Shown piece after piece: positions 63,475 through 64,000 of a DNA stretch of 64,000 nt. Position 1 is the stretch's first letter. Every line of letters begins with the position of its first letter. The DNA is from Bog-752 sp963799395. GTDB lineage: Bacteria > Actinomycetota > Thermoleophilia > UBA2241. The position numbers and the translations under genes were made by a program. The notes under the pieces are model-generated. The model searched no databases, was not told where the DNA came from, and saw nothing but the letters and a program-made list of their open reading frames with translations. The stretch is from the NCBI GenBank assembly GCA_963799395.1, contig CAWCWZ010000071.1:102391-166390 (forward strand), read 5' to 3'.

Positions 63475-64000
63475 TCATCAAAAACTGTAGCCACAAAAAG
63501 GCACAGAAAGCGCAAAATGTTTTGTCTTTTGAGACGTGTGCGCCATTTTTCGGCCATGATTTTTTTGGATTTGCCCTGGATTTCCACCAGCTCAAGTGGC
63601 GATAAAGATGGGTTTGCCGTACCACGAGAAGGCTTCGGCGTTGGCTGGAGAATTGCTGCTATCCTGCACATCAGGGCTTGCGGCTGCCGTTTAGATCAGG
63701 CTGCCCAGCCTTGTAGTCGCAAGCTCCTGATATTTTACCCGGCATCGGCCGCCGGCCGAAGCGCCTCTGGAATTGGGCCAACACCCGCCGTCGCCTCTTG
63801 CAGCGAGGCCATGTTGGACAGCGACTGTTTATGGGCCAGGAATTTCTTCACGTTGTCAGCCAACCAGGTGATGTCGTTGAGGGCTTCCTGTCCCATCGAG
63901 CGCCAGATGAAATCCTGCTACTTTTGCGCGCACCGACGAATTGTTTACGGTCCAGCCAAGCTCGCCAGCCTCATGGGCTTCATCTAGCAATACGTTAAAC
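63475..64000. other. AT-richer foreign segment at the right end
   Basis: 526 bp unlike the rest: 24 of the 60 bases 63,481-63,540 are G or C. On the minus strand it contains AAAGACAAAACATTTTGCGC and CTGTGCCTTTTTGTGGCTA, a pattern resembling dispersed intergenic repeats of proteobacteria. A minus frame (63,471-63,671) ends KWRTRLKRQNILRFLCLFVA, often annotated as a tiny protein but probably just the repeat. A 53-codon ORF is listed separately. No transposase recognised. Confidence 0.7.
63735..63896 (-). CDS. short ORF, possible C-terminal fragment
   Basis: 53 residues from ATG 63,896, beginning MGQEALNDITWLADNVKKF and ending EALRPAADAG. It looks like natural protein (a helix with KKFLAHKQSLS), has no visible ribosome binding site and a stop codon upstream after a few codons, so it may be the tail of a degraded gene. 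Not recognised. Confidence 0.3.
   Translation of the reverse strand: MGQEALNDITWLADNVKKFLAHKQSLSNMASLQEATAGVGPIPEALRPAADAG

Noticed and set aside
63471..63671. 66-codon minus frame ending in ILRFLCLFVATVFDE as a gene
   Set aside because: It reads through a sequence that resembles a dispersed intergenic repeat and has no ribosome binding site, so it is unlikely to be a real protein.
1..64000. tRNA, rRNA and CRISPR arrays
   Set aside because: Intergenic gaps were inspected by eye; no cloverleaf with a GGTTCGAnTCC arm, no rRNA segment and no regularly spaced repeats were seen. A covariance-model scan was not possible.

Overview
The window is very GC-rich, almost wholly coding DNA from what looks like a high-GC actinobacterium. 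The clues are a cytochrome b with PDWYxGW in place of PEWY, a diheme-type QcrC, a PASTA-domain kinase homologue, and DUF6325, DUF7144 and DUF2252 family proteins. GTG starts are frequent and coupled ATGA, GTGA and TGATG overlaps are common. A deep-branching class such as Thermoleophilia is my guess, not a demonstrated placement. No tRNA, rRNA, CRISPR array or intact insertion sequence was seen.

Region 1 (about 1-23,260) is dominated by ion, osmotic and envelope functions: a SulP anion transporter, a ClC channel, an AI-2E family exporter, a CPA1 Na+/H+ antiporter, an aquaporin-like channel, a cardiolipin synthase and two NADH-dependent oxidoreductases (NDH-2 and an SDR). Between them sit small stress-type membrane or cytosolic proteins (two DUF1269, DUF7144, SHOCT, DUF6325, LapA) and two copies of an uncharacterised family I call YFSD. 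It ends in a tight operon: PASTA pseudokinase, DUF1269, YFSD, SixA phosphatase.

Region 2 (45,950 down to 23,409, minus strand) is one 22.5-kb respiratory super-operon. nuoA is followed by qcrC/qcrA, qcrB, ctaB, ctaC (caa3-type with a cytochrome c tail) and a fused ctaD-ctaE, and only then by nuoB, C, D, E, F, G, H, I, J, K, L, M and N. Most junctions overlap by 1-8 nt, so complexes I, III and IV appear to be made from one coupled message.

Region 3 (46,265-62,363) is mixed: an MFS drug exporter, a three-GAF protein with a degenerate GGDEF domain, adenosine deaminase, a flippase-like membrane protein with an FGGY sugar kinase, an SCP2-like protein overlapping a glycogen-debranching enzyme, a K+ channel, an actinobacterial membrane protein, and an aminotransferase next to an EutC-like cyclodeaminase. 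Perfect or near-perfect long GC hairpins without U-tracts close several genes.

Region 4 (62,446-64,000) holds a ferredoxin-family gene that loses its N-terminus at position 63,474, where the DNA abruptly becomes AT-richer. This is either an insertion or an assembly chimera.

About fifteen genes, including essential nuoF, nuoH, nuoN and ctaC, are broken by single-base indels that mostly read as +1. This looks like uncorrected long-read error, so frameshifted genes are annotated over their full reconstructed extent and the apparent fusions are treated with caution.
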